Below, piece after piece: positions 25,385 to 33,917 of a stretch of DNA of 64,000 nucleotides; position 1 is the stretch's first letter, and each line of letters opens with the position of its first letter. Source of the DNA: Acidobacteriota bacterium (GTDB lineage: Bacteria > Acidobacteriota > Terriglobia > Acidiferrales > UBA7541). Below the pieces are notes generated by a model. It worked only from the letters and a program-made list of their open reading frames with translations. It did not search any database and was not told where the DNA came from. The stretch is taken from assembly GCA_016201285.1 (NCBI GenBank), contig JACQDE010000079.1, positions 1-64,000 on the forward strand. The letters run 5' to 3'. The position numbers were made by a program, and so were the translations under genes.

Positions 25385-25490
25385 GAGCTCCGAAAGGTGC
25401 GAGGCAAGCCTCGCACCAAGAAAGCGGCGTCAAGCCGCCGCACTCCAAAGGGGCGCAGCAATCCCGAAGTCTCGGGAGCGCCCCTACGAG
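25385..25490. repeat. Palindromic repeat cluster
   Basis: Contains GGTGCGAGGC/GCCTCGCACC (about 25396-25418), GCGGCGTC/AGCCGCCGC (about 25430-25442) and GGGGCGC...GCGCCCC ending CCTACGAGC. Same families as at 5.0-5.4, 11.7, 26.9 and 30.5 kb. Confidence 0.7.
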
Positions 25491-25491
25491 C

Positions 25492-26694
25492 TTACTTAGC
25501 GCCGACGGCGACGGGTTGCAGGTACGTGCGCACGGCAGCGCCCACGCCGGCGCCGGCCGGAACGTGGAAGCCCTGGTCGAGCAGAACCTTCTCGAACGCG
25601 GCCAGGAACAGCAGGACGTTGTTGCGCTGTGCGGAGAAGCCCATCAGCCCGATGCGCCAGATCTTGCCCTTGACCGGGCCAAATCCGCCGGCGATTTCGA
25701 TGTCGAAGTCGTCGAGGAGCTGGTTGCGCACCTTGAGGTCGTTGACGCCATCGGGGACGCAGACGGCGGTGACGGTGATCAGGCGGTCCTTCGGATTCTT
25801 CACGAACAGTTCCAGCCCCATGGCTTCGACGCCGGCGACGAGCGCCTGCTGGTTCCTGCGGTGACGCTCCCAGCGGGCCTCGAGGCCTTCCTCGAACACC
25901 AGGCGCAGCGCCTCGCGCATGCCGTAGATGAGCGTAATCGGCGGTGTGTGGTGGTAGAGGCGCTCCTTGCCCCAGTAGTTGAGCGCCGTGGTCAGATCGA
26001 AGTACCAGCTTTGCACCGGTGTCTTGCGGTTGCGGAAAACCTCTTCGGCGCGCGAGCTGAGGGTGATGGGCGCCATGCCCGGCGGGGCGCTGAGCGCCTT
26101 CTGCGAGCCGCTGAAGCAGATGTCGATGCGCTGCTTGTCCACGTTGAGCGGGATGCCGGCGAGGGTGGCCACGGCGTCCACAACGAGCAGAGCGCCGAGC
26201 TCGTCGGCCACCTGGCGGAAGGCGTCGATGTTGTGGACGACGCCGGAGGAAGTTTCGCCGTGCGCGAGGCCGACAAACTTGATCTTGCGGCCCTTGCCGA
26301 CGCGGCGGACTTCCTCGGGATCCACGGTCGAGCCGTAGGGCACTTCGATGCGGTGAATTTTTGCCGGCGTGCGCTCGGCGATCACGCCCATGCGTTCGGA
26401 GAAAAAGCCGTTGATGCAGACGATGGCTTCATCACCGGCCTCGAGCGGGTTGAGGACGGCGGCCTCAATGCCGCCGGAGCCGGAGGCGGAAATCGGATGG
26501 GTGACACGGTTCTCGGTCTGAAACGCGAGACGCAACTGGGCCTGGACATCGTCCATCATGTTCTTGAACCACGGGTCCAGGTGGCCCACCAGCGGCGTGG
26601 CCATCGCGCGATACACGCGCGGGTCCATGCTGGAAGGGCCGGGAGTGAGCATCAGGCGGTTCGGGGGAATCAATTCCTTGAGAAGATCGCTCAT
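25492..26694 (-). CDS. Class V aminotransferase, alanine-glyoxylate / serine-pyruvate type
   Basis: The 400-residue PLP enzyme follows the AGXT/SGAT pattern: P-G-P-S at 19-22, S-G-S-G-G near 71-75, D173 in V-V-D-A-V for the pyridine nitrogen, and the PLP lysine K199 in S-G-S-Q-K-A. It transfers an amino group between alanine or serine and glyoxylate or pyruvate, in photorespiratory-type or serine metabolism. GAGGTG is 8 bases before this ATG, which decides the start over an in-frame ATG 27 bases upstream. The transketolase gene is divergent across repeats. Exact substrates cannot be told from sequence. Confidence 0.93.
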   Translation of the reverse strand: MSDLLKELIPPNRLMLTPGPSSMDPRVYRAMATPLVGHLDPWFKNMMDDVQAQLRLAFQTENRVTHPISASGSGGIEAAVLNPLEAGDEAIVCINGFFSERMGVIAERTPAKIHRIEVPYGSTVDPEEVRRVGKGRKIKFVGLAHGETSSGVVHNIDAFRQVADELGALLVVDAVATLAGIPLNVDKQRIDICFSGSQKALSAPPGMAPITLSSRAEEVFRNRKTPVQSWYFDLTTALNYWGKERLYHHTPPITLIYGMREALRLVFEEGLEARWERHRRNQQALVAGVEAMGLELFVKNPKDRLITVTAVCVPDGVNDLKVRNQLLDDFDIEIAGGFGPVKGKIWRIGLMGFSAQRNNVLLFLAAFEKVLLDQGFHVPAGAGVGAAVRTYLQPVAVGAK

Positions 26695-26912
26695 GATGGT
26701 AGCACCTCGAAGTTTGCGCAAATCATCGGCTGAACCAGCAGTAGCGCCTGCGGAGCAGTTTGCCCGGGCGCACAGGTTGGCGGCACCCCTCGGTTGCAGC
26801 CGGGGTGAACCCCTCGTTTACACTCGGGGTAGACGGGCGCCAAGCGGCGCCTTTAGTGTCTCTAAAGAGCACGGTTTGGGTCAACGGTCAAAATGGCCTG
26901 ATGCCTGTGGGA

Positions 26913-26972
26913 TGTAGCGGCGGCTTTACGCTGCCGCAAGGGGCCGCGGCGGGATAAACCCGCCGCTACAAG
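26913..26972. repeat. Palindromic repeats GTAGCGGCGGCTTTACGCTGCCGC / GGCGGGATAAACCCGCC
   Basis: Two adjacent hairpins, one with a TTTACGC-type loop, the second ending CCGCCGCTAC. They sit between divergent genes, near the transketolase promoter region. No further signal was found in 26695-26912. Confidence 0.7.
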
Positions 26973-27066
26973 AGCAGCGAAAAATTCTGTACAATGCCGA
27001 TTCTCGCGAGCGTGCATCAAGATACGCAGGAGAAGATGGATGGCCGCCAGCCCGGAGGGAGCGCCG

Positions 27067-28914
27067 ATGTCTGCCAGCACTGAATTGATCCGAGAAAAGG
27101 CCCGGATGCTGCGCATCCACTCGATGCGGGCGACGACGGCGGCAGGTTCCGGGCATCCCACGTCGTGCCTTTCCGCGGCCGACCTGGTGGCGGGGCTCTT
27201 CTTCCACGCGATGAAATTCGAGAGGCAGAATCCGAACTCAGCGGCGAGCGACCGCTTTGTGCTCTCCAAGGGGCACGCGGCGCCGGTGCTCTATGCGGCG
27301 CTGGCGGAGGCGGGCGTGATCCCGGTGGCGCGGCTGCTGACGTTGCGCGAGTTTTCGAGCGAACTCGAAGGCCACCCGACGCCGCTGGTGCCCGGCGTGG
27401 ACGCCGCAACCGGCTCGCTGGGGCAGGGGCTGAGCGTGGGCGCAGGACTCGCCATCGGCGCGGCGAAGATCGAGAAGAACAATGCGCGGGTCTATGTGCT
27501 GCTGGGCGACGGAGAAATGGCCGAAGGCAACGTGTGGGAAGCAGCGGCGTTTGCGGCGCACTACGCGCTCGACAATCTGACAGCGATCGTGGACGTGAAC
27601 GCGCTCGGGCAAAGCGACCGCACGATGTACCGCCACGATACCGAGGTGTACCGCCGCAAGTTCGAAGCACAGGGCTGGCACGCGGAAGTGATTGACGGGC
27701 ACGACCCCGAGGCCATCGTCGCGGCGCTGGACCGAGCGATGGCCACGAAGGGCCGGCCGCAGGCCATCATCGCACACACGGAGAAGGGCCACGGCATCAG
27801 CTTTCTTGCGGACAAAGACGGCTGGCACGGCAAGGCGCTTTCGAAGGACGAGCTGGCGAAGGCCATCGCGGAACTCGGCGGCGCAGAAGAGCCGGGGATG
27901 ATCGAGCGGCGTTCGAGCGCGCGACAGATGCTGCCGCAGCCGGTGGAGTTCCCCGCGCCCGAGCCGCCAGCGTACAAGCCCGGGCAGATGGCGGCGACGC
28001 GCGAGGCCTACGGCGCGGCGCTGAAAAAGCTCGGCGCAACGAACCCTAAAGTCGTTGCCGTGGACGGCGACGTGCAGAACTCAACCTTCGCGGAGGTTTT
28101 CGGAAAATCCTATCCGCAGCGCTACTTCCAGGGCTACATCGCGGAACAAAACATGGTGAGCGTGGCGGTGGGACTTTCCGCGCGAGGGTACACGGCATTC
28201 GTGGCGAGCTTTGCGTGCTTCCTATCGCGCGCATACGACCAGATTCGCATGGCCGCGGTGAGCCGGAGCAACATCAACCTGTGCGGCTCGCACTGCGGCG
28301 TCTCCATCGGCGAGGACGGGCCCTCGCAGATGGGGCTCGAGGACCTGGCGATGTTCCGCGCGATTCCCGGCGCGACGGTGCTCTATCCCTCGGACGCGGT
28401 GTCCGCGGAACGCCTGACGGAAACGGCGGCGCGGCGCGCGGGCGTCTGTTACATCCGGACGTCTCGGCCGAAGACGCCGGTGATCTACACGAGCGATGAA
28501 GCTTTTCCGGTGCCGGGGTTCAAGGTGTTGCGGCAGAGCGCGAACGACCGCGCCACGGTGATTGCCGCCGGAGTGACGCTGCACGAAGCGCTCAAAGCGT
28601 ACGAGGAATTGAAAGGCCAGGGAATCGCCACCCGCGTGATTGATTTGTACTGCGTGAAGCCGATGGACGGCGCGGCGCTCGGCGAGCACGTGCGCGCCAC
28701 CGGTGGGCGCGTGATAACCGTGGAAGACCATTACCCAGAAGGCGGGTTGGGCGAGACCGTACTGGGCGCGCTGGCCGAGGCGGGCGTGGCGCTGAGCGCG
28801 TACAAGCGGCTGGCGGTGAACGGCGTCCCGCACAGCGGTAAGCCGGACGAGCTGCTCGATGCTTTCGGAATTTCCGCGCGGCACATTACCGCGGCGGTGA
28901 AACAGATTGGATAG
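27067..28914 (+). CDS. tkt: Transketolase
   Basis: The 615-residue enzyme moves two-carbon units between sugar phosphates in the pentose phosphate pathway. It contains G-S-G-H-P-T near 24-29, the TPP motif G-D-G-E-M-A-E-G-N (about 144-152), the pyrimidine-binding domain with Y-I-A-E-Q-N-M-V near 360, and a C-terminal domain (about 480-605). The length and the sequence S-K-G-H-A-A-P-V-L-Y-A resemble the animal/archaeal-type (about 620) rather than the 660-residue E. coli form. GGAGGGA lies just upstream of this ATG, which decides the start over one 27 bases earlier. A palindrome after the stop separates it from the desaturase. Confidence 0.95.
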   Translation: MSASTELIREKARMLRIHSMRATTAAGSGHPTSCLSAADLVAGLFFHAMKFERQNPNSAASDRFVLSKGHAAPVLYAALAEAGVIPVARLLTLREFSSELEGHPTPLVPGVDAATGSLGQGLSVGAGLAIGAAKIEKNNARVYVLLGDGEMAEGNVWEAAAFAAHYALDNLTAIVDVNALGQSDRTMYRHDTEVYRRKFEAQGWHAEVIDGHDPEAIVAALDRAMATKGRPQAIIAHTEKGHGISFLADKDGWHGKALSKDELAKAIAELGGAEEPGMIERRSSARQMLPQPVEFPAPEPPAYKPGQMAATREAYGAALKKLGATNPKVVAVDGDVQNSTFAEVFGKSYPQRYFQGYIAEQNMVSVAVGLSARGYTAFVASFACFLSRAYDQIRMAAVSRSNINLCGSHCGVSIGEDGPSQMGLEDLAMFRAIPGATVLYPSDAVSAERLTETAARRAGVCYIRTSRPKTPVIYTSDEAFPVPGFKVLRQSANDRATVIAAGVTLHEALKAYEELKGQGIATRVIDLYCVKPMDGAALGEHVRATGGRVITVEDHYPEGGLGETVLGALAEAGVALSAYKRLAVNGVPHSGKPDELLDAFGISARHITAAVKQIG

Positions 28915-28920
28915 AACAGC

Positions 28921-28944
28921 AGGGGCACGATATATCGTGCCCCT
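28921..28944. terminator. Perfect palindrome AGGGGCACGATA/TATCGTGCCCCT between convergent genes
   Basis: A 24-base perfect palindrome lies between the stop codons of transketolase and the desaturase. It belongs to the dispersed repeat family (ends CCTACGA). It could work as a bidirectional terminator, though there is no T-run on either side. Confidence 0.5.
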
Positions 28945-28956
28945 ACGAAGAAGGAA

Positions 28957-29799
28957 TCAGGCGCTGGCCGGCGAGTGCAGTACTTCCGCGGGCGGCTGGC
29001 GCAGGTCCCAGACGATGCGGAACCACGAGAGCACCTTGAGCACGTAGTAGGTGCCGTCAATCTCCCACCAGAAAAATCCCTGCCGCGCAGAGGCCATGTA
29101 GTGGTGATGGTTGTTGTGCCAGCCTTCGCCCAGGGTCACGATGGCGAGCCACCAGTTGTTTTTGCTGGTGTCGGTGGTGGGGTAGCGGCGGCGGCCGAAG
29201 ACGTGGGAGAGCGAATTGATGGTGAACGAGCCGTGCCACAGCATTACCGTGCGGACAAAGAAGCCCCAGAGGAGCGCGCCCCAGCCGCCGATGAGGAACA
29301 ACGCGGCGGCGAGAGTGATCGGCGGGACGAGGTGATATTTGTTCAGCCAGCGGAGCTCGCGGTACTTCGCAAAGTCGGCGATCAGCTCGGTGCGCGTCTC
29401 GTTGTATTTGCTGCTGAGGATCCAGCCGATGTGCGACCACCAGAAGCCGAATTGCAGCGGGGAGTGCAGGTCTTCTTCCTGGTCGGAGAAGCGATGATGG
29501 TGGCGGTGATGCGCCGCCCACCAGAGCACGCCCTTCTGCGCCGAGGTCATGGCCATAAAGGCCAGCACGAACTGGAAGGCGCGGCTGGTCTTGAAGGCGC
29601 GGTGCGAAAAGTAGCGGTGGTATCCCGCGGTGACGAAAAACATGCCCACGTAGTACAGCGCCAGGGCAAGAACGATGTGGGTCCAGCGAAAGCCGGTGAA
29701 GAACGCGGCGATGCAGGCCGCGTGGACCGCAAAAAAGGGAAGCGAACGCCAGAACGAGATGCGGTGCTCTCGAGGCACAGCGAGTTCAGCAGTTGCCAT
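28957..29799 (-). CDS. Acyl-CoA / acyl-lipid delta-9 desaturase
   Basis: The 280-residue membrane enzyme has four transmembrane helices in two pairs and the three histidine boxes of the stearoyl-CoA-type family: H-R-Y-F-S-H (61-66), H-H-R-H-H-H (97-102) and H-N-N-H-H-H (228-233). These hold the di-iron site that introduces a cis double bond with O2. The W-D-L-R-Q-P-P ending is common in this group. It sets membrane fluidity and needs oxygen, contrasting with the oxygen-sensitive PFOR nearby. The frame extends upstream, but this ATG is where the family normally begins. It is a single gene, convergent with transketolase. Confidence 0.93.
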   Translation of the reverse strand: MATAELAVPREHRISFWRSLPFFAVHAACIAAFFTGFRWTHIVLALALYYVGMFFVTAGYHRYFSHRAFKTSRAFQFVLAFMAMTSAQKGVLWWAAHHRHHHRFSDQEEDLHSPLQFGFWWSHIGWILSSKYNETRTELIADFAKYRELRWLNKYHLVPPITLAAALFLIGGWGALLWGFFVRTVMLWHGSFTINSLSHVFGRRRYPTTDTSKNNWWLAIVTLGEGWHNNHHHYMASARQGFFWWEIDGTYYVLKVLSWFRIVWDLRQPPAEVLHSPASA

Positions 29800-30029
29800 C
29801 CGGCAATGTTCCTCCGCTCCGCAAATTCCGGAGGTAGTTCCGCTCTTTTTCCGAGCGCGCGCCGGAACTTCCGGGTGACGCCGGGGAAAAGAAATCCGAG
29901 TATAAGCGCCCGAGGATGGCGGGTCAACGAAATCCGCCGCGGTTTTAGAATCCTTCTCACATTGCGTTTCGCTGCGCAATTTCAGAGCGGCTGTGCTATC
30001 GTTTCGCGGCGCGCGTTGCGCAACACATC

Positions 30030-30305
30030 ATGGCTGAAAAACTGGTTCTGGTCGGCATCCTCCCCGAAACGATCGTGATTTCCCCCAGCGAGCAAGTGGT
30101 GTGGGTCTCCGACGCCGGAAGCCTCCGCGTCGAGTTCGATCCCAACCGCTGCCCGTTTCAATCCAATTTCTTTCAAGCGCCCATGGGCATGCGGCTGATG
30201 AGCGGCACGCCGCGTCCCGGCACCAAGCCCGGGTCGTACAAGTATAAGCTCGCTCTCAACGAGCAAATCGTGGGGACGGGCGAAGTGATTCTCCGCGAAA
30301 AGTAG
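30030..30305 (+). CDS. Small cupredoxin-like hypothetical protein
   Basis: The 91-residue protein has no signal peptide and is built of short beta strands (L-V-L-V-G-I-L, I-V-I-S-P-S-E-Q-V-V-W-V, G-S-Y-K-Y-K-L-A-L, G-T-G-E-V-I-L). The pattern E-Q-V-V-W-V near 22-27 and P-G-S-Y-K-Y near 67-72 echo the plastocyanin fold, but the copper ligands His-Cys-Met are not laid out as in blue copper proteins (one Cys, no suitable His). So it is either a non-metal relative or another small sandwich fold. It is divergent from the desaturase. Confidence 0.7.
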   Translation: MAEKLVLVGILPETIVISPSEQVVWVSDAGSLRVEFDPNRCPFQSNFFQAPMGMRLMSGTPRPGTKPGSYKYKLALNEQIVGTGEVILREK

Positions 30306-30629
30306 CGCCCGAAGCCGAGAAGCCGCGCAAGCTCCCGCTCCAGTGGGTATCGGCAGGAATCAAAAAAAATGGACCCAGGGTGGCCGGGGGTTTAGTCCGG
30401 GTGTCTCACAAGATGCGGGCGACCTGCGGGGAACAGAGAGGGCAAAGGATAACGCTGAGGCGCGGAGAGCGCCGAGGAACGCAGAGAAAGGCAAGGCGGC
30501 GCGGAAGCGCCGCACTCCATAGGGCGACCTGCCGGTCGCCCCTACAGGACAGCCGGGGAACAAGGGGCAAGGCGGGAGATTCTTCGCTTCGCTCAGAATG
30601 ACAAGCAAAACCATTTTTTCAGCAACCTG
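30306..30629. repeat. Repeat-filled intergenic stretch
   Basis: No gene is seen. It contains GCGGCGC/GCGCCGC hairpin (about 30495-30515), AGGGCGACC/GGTCGCCCCTAC (30521-30543), a GATTCTTCGCTTCGCTCAGAATGAC unit (30579-30603), and a purine-rich GCGGAGAGCGCCGAGGAACGCAGAGAAAGG run near 30460. Confidence 0.7.
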
Positions 30630-31055
30630 TTAATCGCTGGCGACGGCGGCGCGCAAGTTGGAGACCGACTCGGCCAGGCCGCGGCGCAGCGGCGCGATCT
30701 GGAACGCGGGCACCGGACGGCCCGGAGAAACCGCCATGCCGGCCAGGCGGCGGGGGAAATCCGTGCGCTGGTCCAGCCGCAGGCCGGCCTCGCGGAGCAT
30801 CTCACCGGCCAGGTTGGGGTCGTCACTCCGGTCCACGGCCCAGAACCACAGCCGATCCTCGTTTCGCTGAAGATACTGCATGGACTCCTCGAGCTTCTTC
30901 ATGGCGCGGTCGAAGGAGGAAGCCAGGAAATAGACGGAGAGCACCCAGTCTCTGCGCCCAAAGCTGGCCCGCAGCCGGAGGCAGTACTTGCCACTCTGGT
31001 TCATCTCAATTGCACACAGGTATTCATTTCGCTTCAAGGGCGTCCGGTGAGCCAT
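30630..31055 (-). CDS. Hypothetical protein
   Basis: The 141-residue soluble protein starts with an excellent ribosome site (GGAGG 7 bases before ATG). The N-terminal half has strands (Y-L-C-A-I-E-M, Y-C-L-R-L-R-A-S-F, W-V-L-S-V-Y-F-L); the middle is a helix (F-D-R-A-M-K-K-L-E-E-S-M-Q-Y-L-Q-R); then W-F-W-A-V-D-R. No family is recognised. A leader of about 250 bases separates it from the chaperone gene upstream; the leader contains a GCCCCG/CGGGGC hairpin and a perfect palindrome. It is probably a separate transcript. Confidence 0.7.
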   Translation of the reverse strand: MAHRTPLKRNEYLCAIEMNQSGKYCLRLRASFGRRDWVLSVYFLASSFDRAMKKLEESMQYLQRNEDRLWFWAVDRSDDPNLAGEMLREAGLRLDQRTDFPRRLAGMAVSPGRPVPAFQIAPLRRGLAESVSNLRAAVASD

Positions 31056-31273
31056 ATCAAACCTCCGGGTTCTGTTTCTAACTTATTGACCCGATTGCCG
31101 TTAGTTGTCCTGCGCTGCGTCGGCGGAGTTGCAGCCTGGGGCCCGCCTGATCAGCGGATAGTGACTGGGGAAGTTTTCCGTTCTTGACCTTGCCCCGCTG
31201 GCGACGGGGCCCACGCTGCGGAAGGAAAATGCTACGGCGGAGGGCGCCAAAAGGCAAGCGCAAAATCGCGCAC

Positions 31274-31288
31274 AATAAGTCACTTATT
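31274..31288. promoter_or_regulatory. Perfect palindrome AATAAGT-C-ACTTATT
   Basis: A 7-1-7 perfect, AT-rich palindrome 20 bases past the end of the PpiD-like gene and about 220 bases before the next minus-strand start. It stands out from the GC-rich background and may be an operator, but no regulator can be assigned. Confidence 0.35.
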
Positions 31289-31307
31289 TACAATACGTTA
31301 ACGGCTC

Positions 31308-33230
31308 TTACGCAGGGACATTGAGACGAAGGAGATTCTTCTCGTTGATCTCCAGCTTGCCCCTGCTCCGCATCTCTTTTTCCAGCGACGTGCGGAACGC
31401 TTCGTAGGCCAGCGAGCGCTTGCTTTGCAGGACGGCCTGCTCCATCTCCTTCTTCTGCTTCTCGAAGTCCTCCGGCTTGGCCTCTTCGCGCTCCGCGAGG
31501 CGATAGACCAGCCAGTTGCTGCCGACGGCGGTGGCCGGGCTCGACTGGCCGACGGCCATCCTGAACGCGTCGGCAAACTGCTGAGCGCTGCCCACGCCGC
31601 TGACCGAGCCGATGCGGGCAAAGGCGTCGCTCGTTTTCGCTTCGAGTCCGAGCGCCTTGGCGGCCTTGGCCAGCGCCTCGCCACTGTGGACGCGCTTCGC
31701 GAACTCCTCAGCGCGGGTCTTGGCCAGCTCGACGGACTTTTCCTTGCGGTAGTCGGCGAGCACCTTGTCACGCACGTCAGCGAGCGCAGCCTGGCGGGCG
31801 GTCTGAATTTCTTTGACGGTGAAGACCAGGTAGCCACGCGCGACTTTGATGGGCATGCTGAGCTGGCCCTTATTCAGGCGGAAGAGGGCGCGATCCAGCT
31901 CCGCGTTCGCTCCGCCGAATTCGGGGAGGGCTACTCCTGCCGCCACCGGACCGGCCTCGGCGATGGCGACGCCGAACTGCCGGGCGAACTGCTCGATGGG
32001 CTGGTTGCCGCCCTGGCGGACAGCCGCGGCCATGCGGTCGGCGATTTCATTCGCGGTGCGGTCGGCCTTCTCGTTGGCGAGGATGGGCAGGATGGAGGCG
32101 CGGACTTCCTCAAAGCTCTGCGTGCGCGCGTTCTCGCGGTCCACGACCTTGATGATGTGGAAGCCGTACTGCGTCTTCACCAGGTCGGAAATGCTGCCCT
32201 TGGGCAGGGTGAACGCGGCCTTTTCGAACTCGGGCACGGTCTGCTTGTGGACGATCCAGCCGAGGTCGCCGCCAGCGTCCTTGGTGGAATCCGCGGAGTT
32301 CTGTTTGGCGAGGTCTTCGAACTTTGCGCCGCTCCTGGCCTTCTTCAGCACTGCCTCGGCCTTCCTGCGGATCTCTTCCGCTTCGGCGTCGGTCTTGCCG
32401 ACGGTCTTGAAGAGGATATGGCTGACGCGGGCGCGGTTCTCGATGCGGTAGCGGTCCATGTGGCCGTCGTAGTAGGCGCGGAGTTCCTGCTCGGTGACGC
32501 CGGCGCGCTGGCTAAGCTGCGCGGTATCCACCAGGGCGTAGCGCAGCGTACGGCGCTCGCCGAGCGGGTAGCGCGCCTTGTTCTTCTCAAAGTAGGAAGA
32601 AAGCTCGGTGTCGGAGGCCTGGATGCCCGCGGCGAGCTCTTCAGGCTTCACCAGCGCATATTCGATTTTCACCTTTTCGTTGCGGCGGCGGAATTCCTGC
32701 TGAATTTCGTCGGGCGTGGCGGTGATGCCGTCGGTCACCAGGCGGCGGAACTTGTCCTCGAGCAGCGAAAGGCGGATCAGCTCCTCGAATTCCTCGACGC
32801 TCATGTTGAAGCGCTGCTGGACCTCGGCGGCGTAGCGGTCCATGCCGATGAAGGTGTCGCCGGTGAAGACCACTGGGAGCAGGCGCTTGATGCGGTCGGC
32901 GCGCTCTTCGTCGGTGATGCGGATGCCCATCTTCTTGGCTTCGACTTCGAGCATGCGCTCAAAGACGAGCTGATCGAGCAACTGCCGCGCGTAGAGCCCG
33001 CGCAGCGCGGGGGGAATCTGCTGCTGGCCGGCGATGCGCTGCAGCTTCGTGTTCACTTCCGTGAGCGTGATCTCCTGGCCGTCCACCGAGGCGACGACGT
33101 TGGGCCGCTCGTCAATCGAGCCCACCGGGCCGGGCACCAGCGTGATCACCATCATCAGCGCGATCACGCCGACCACAAACCCCAGGAAAATCCGTACCAG
33201 CGTGGTGTTCTTCTGCAGCGTCTTCAGCAT
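31308..33230 (-). CDS. PpiD/SurA-like peptidyl-prolyl isomerase, membrane-anchored
   Basis: The 640-residue periplasmic chaperone has one N-terminal transmembrane helix (about 12-34), a SurA_N-like helical domain (about 40-190), a parvulin PPIC domain (about 260-365: V-S-H-I-L-F, D-L-G-W-I, Y-G-F-H-I-I-K-V) and a second, weaker PpiC-like/helical region (about 440-620). This is the PpiD layout: one anchor plus chaperone arms around a parvulin domain. It should help fold envelope proteins leaving the Sec channel. In many PpiDs the isomerase domain is inactive; activity here cannot be judged. Single gene with no close partner on its strand. Confidence 0.9.
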   Translation of the reverse strand: MLKTLQKNTTLVRIFLGFVVGVIALMMVITLVPGPVGSIDERPNVVASVDGQEITLTEVNTKLQRIAGQQQIPPALRGLYARQLLDQLVFERMLEVEAKKMGIRITDEERADRIKRLLPVVFTGDTFIGMDRYAAEVQQRFNMSVEEFEELIRLSLLEDKFRRLVTDGITATPDEIQQEFRRRNEKVKIEYALVKPEELAAGIQASDTELSSYFEKNKARYPLGERRTLRYALVDTAQLSQRAGVTEQELRAYYDGHMDRYRIENRARVSHILFKTVGKTDAEAEEIRRKAEAVLKKARSGAKFEDLAKQNSADSTKDAGGDLGWIVHKQTVPEFEKAAFTLPKGSISDLVKTQYGFHIIKVVDRENARTQSFEEVRASILPILANEKADRTANEIADRMAAAVRQGGNQPIEQFARQFGVAIAEAGPVAAGVALPEFGGANAELDRALFRLNKGQLSMPIKVARGYLVFTVKEIQTARQAALADVRDKVLADYRKEKSVELAKTRAEEFAKRVHSGEALAKAAKALGLEAKTSDAFARIGSVSGVGSAQQFADAFRMAVGQSSPATAVGSNWLVYRLAEREEAKPEDFEKQKKEMEQAVLQSKRSLAYEAFRTSLEKEMRSRGKLEINEKNLLRLNVPA

Positions 33231-33413
33231 TCCAGTCGTCTCCGGGCGATCAATCCAAAACCGCCATTATAGGCGAGTCCGACGCGGCTCTCAAGCCTTT
33301 CAGGGATGCCCCCTGGCGTTGCACGCAGCCACACTTTCATTCTCTAATGCGCGCGAAGTGGCGCAGGAAAGCGTTAACCGCCAGTATATTTCTCTTGATA
33401 GTTACTCACCTCA

Positions 33414-33770
33414 TACGTAGGATGCCGCGCCGTTACCTCCACCAGCAGCAACACCTACAAGTTCACCGGCAAAGAGCGCGACACTGAATCCGACAACGAC
33501 TGCTTCGGCGCGCGTTACTACATCTCTCGTCAGGGCCGCTGGCTCACGCCCGATTGGTCCGCCCGTCAGGAAGCAGTCCCGTACGCCACGCTGACGAATC
33601 CCCAGACTTTGAATCTTTACGCCTATGTCGGTAACAACCCGGTGGGACGGACCGGCCTTGATGGACACTCTTGCAGTACGGCAGGATGCAACGAGACCGT
33701 GACCTGCTCCCCTCGAATCGCGTATTTACTTCGGGGGGTAATTTCCCTACCATGTGCAGGCGTGCGGTAG
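33414..33770 (+). pseudogene. RHS repeat-associated core fragment
   Basis: In one frame the bases read Y-K-F-T-G-K-E-R-D-T-E-S ... C-F-G-A-R-Y-Y ... G-R-W-L-T-P-D-W, then L-N-L-Y-A-Y-V-G-N-N-P-V-G-R-T-G-L-D-G-H. This is the conserved RHS core that precedes a variable toxin or tip region in RHS proteins. There is no start codon and no upstream RHS repeat. After D-G-H the frame runs about 30 further residues to a stop. It is a broken leftover of a much larger gene. The short C-terminal extension (with three Cys) is too short to judge. Confidence 0.8.
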
Positions 33771-33917
33771 CCTTTTGCCAAGCTGCGTGCAGGCTACGTG
33801 TTACGGTGTGGCTTGCTCCCGGCGATAAGGGGCACGGGCTTGGAGAGGGGTTCCTCGTCCCGATCAAAAATATCGGGACTCGGAACAAGCGGGAAGGGAG
33901 CCGCTGGGAACGGAACA

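Noticed and set aside
31425-33272. A 615-residue plus-strand frame opposite the chaperone gene
   Set aside because: Antisense shadow with repetitive Leu/Ala/Gly composition; the minus strand has the PPIC domain.
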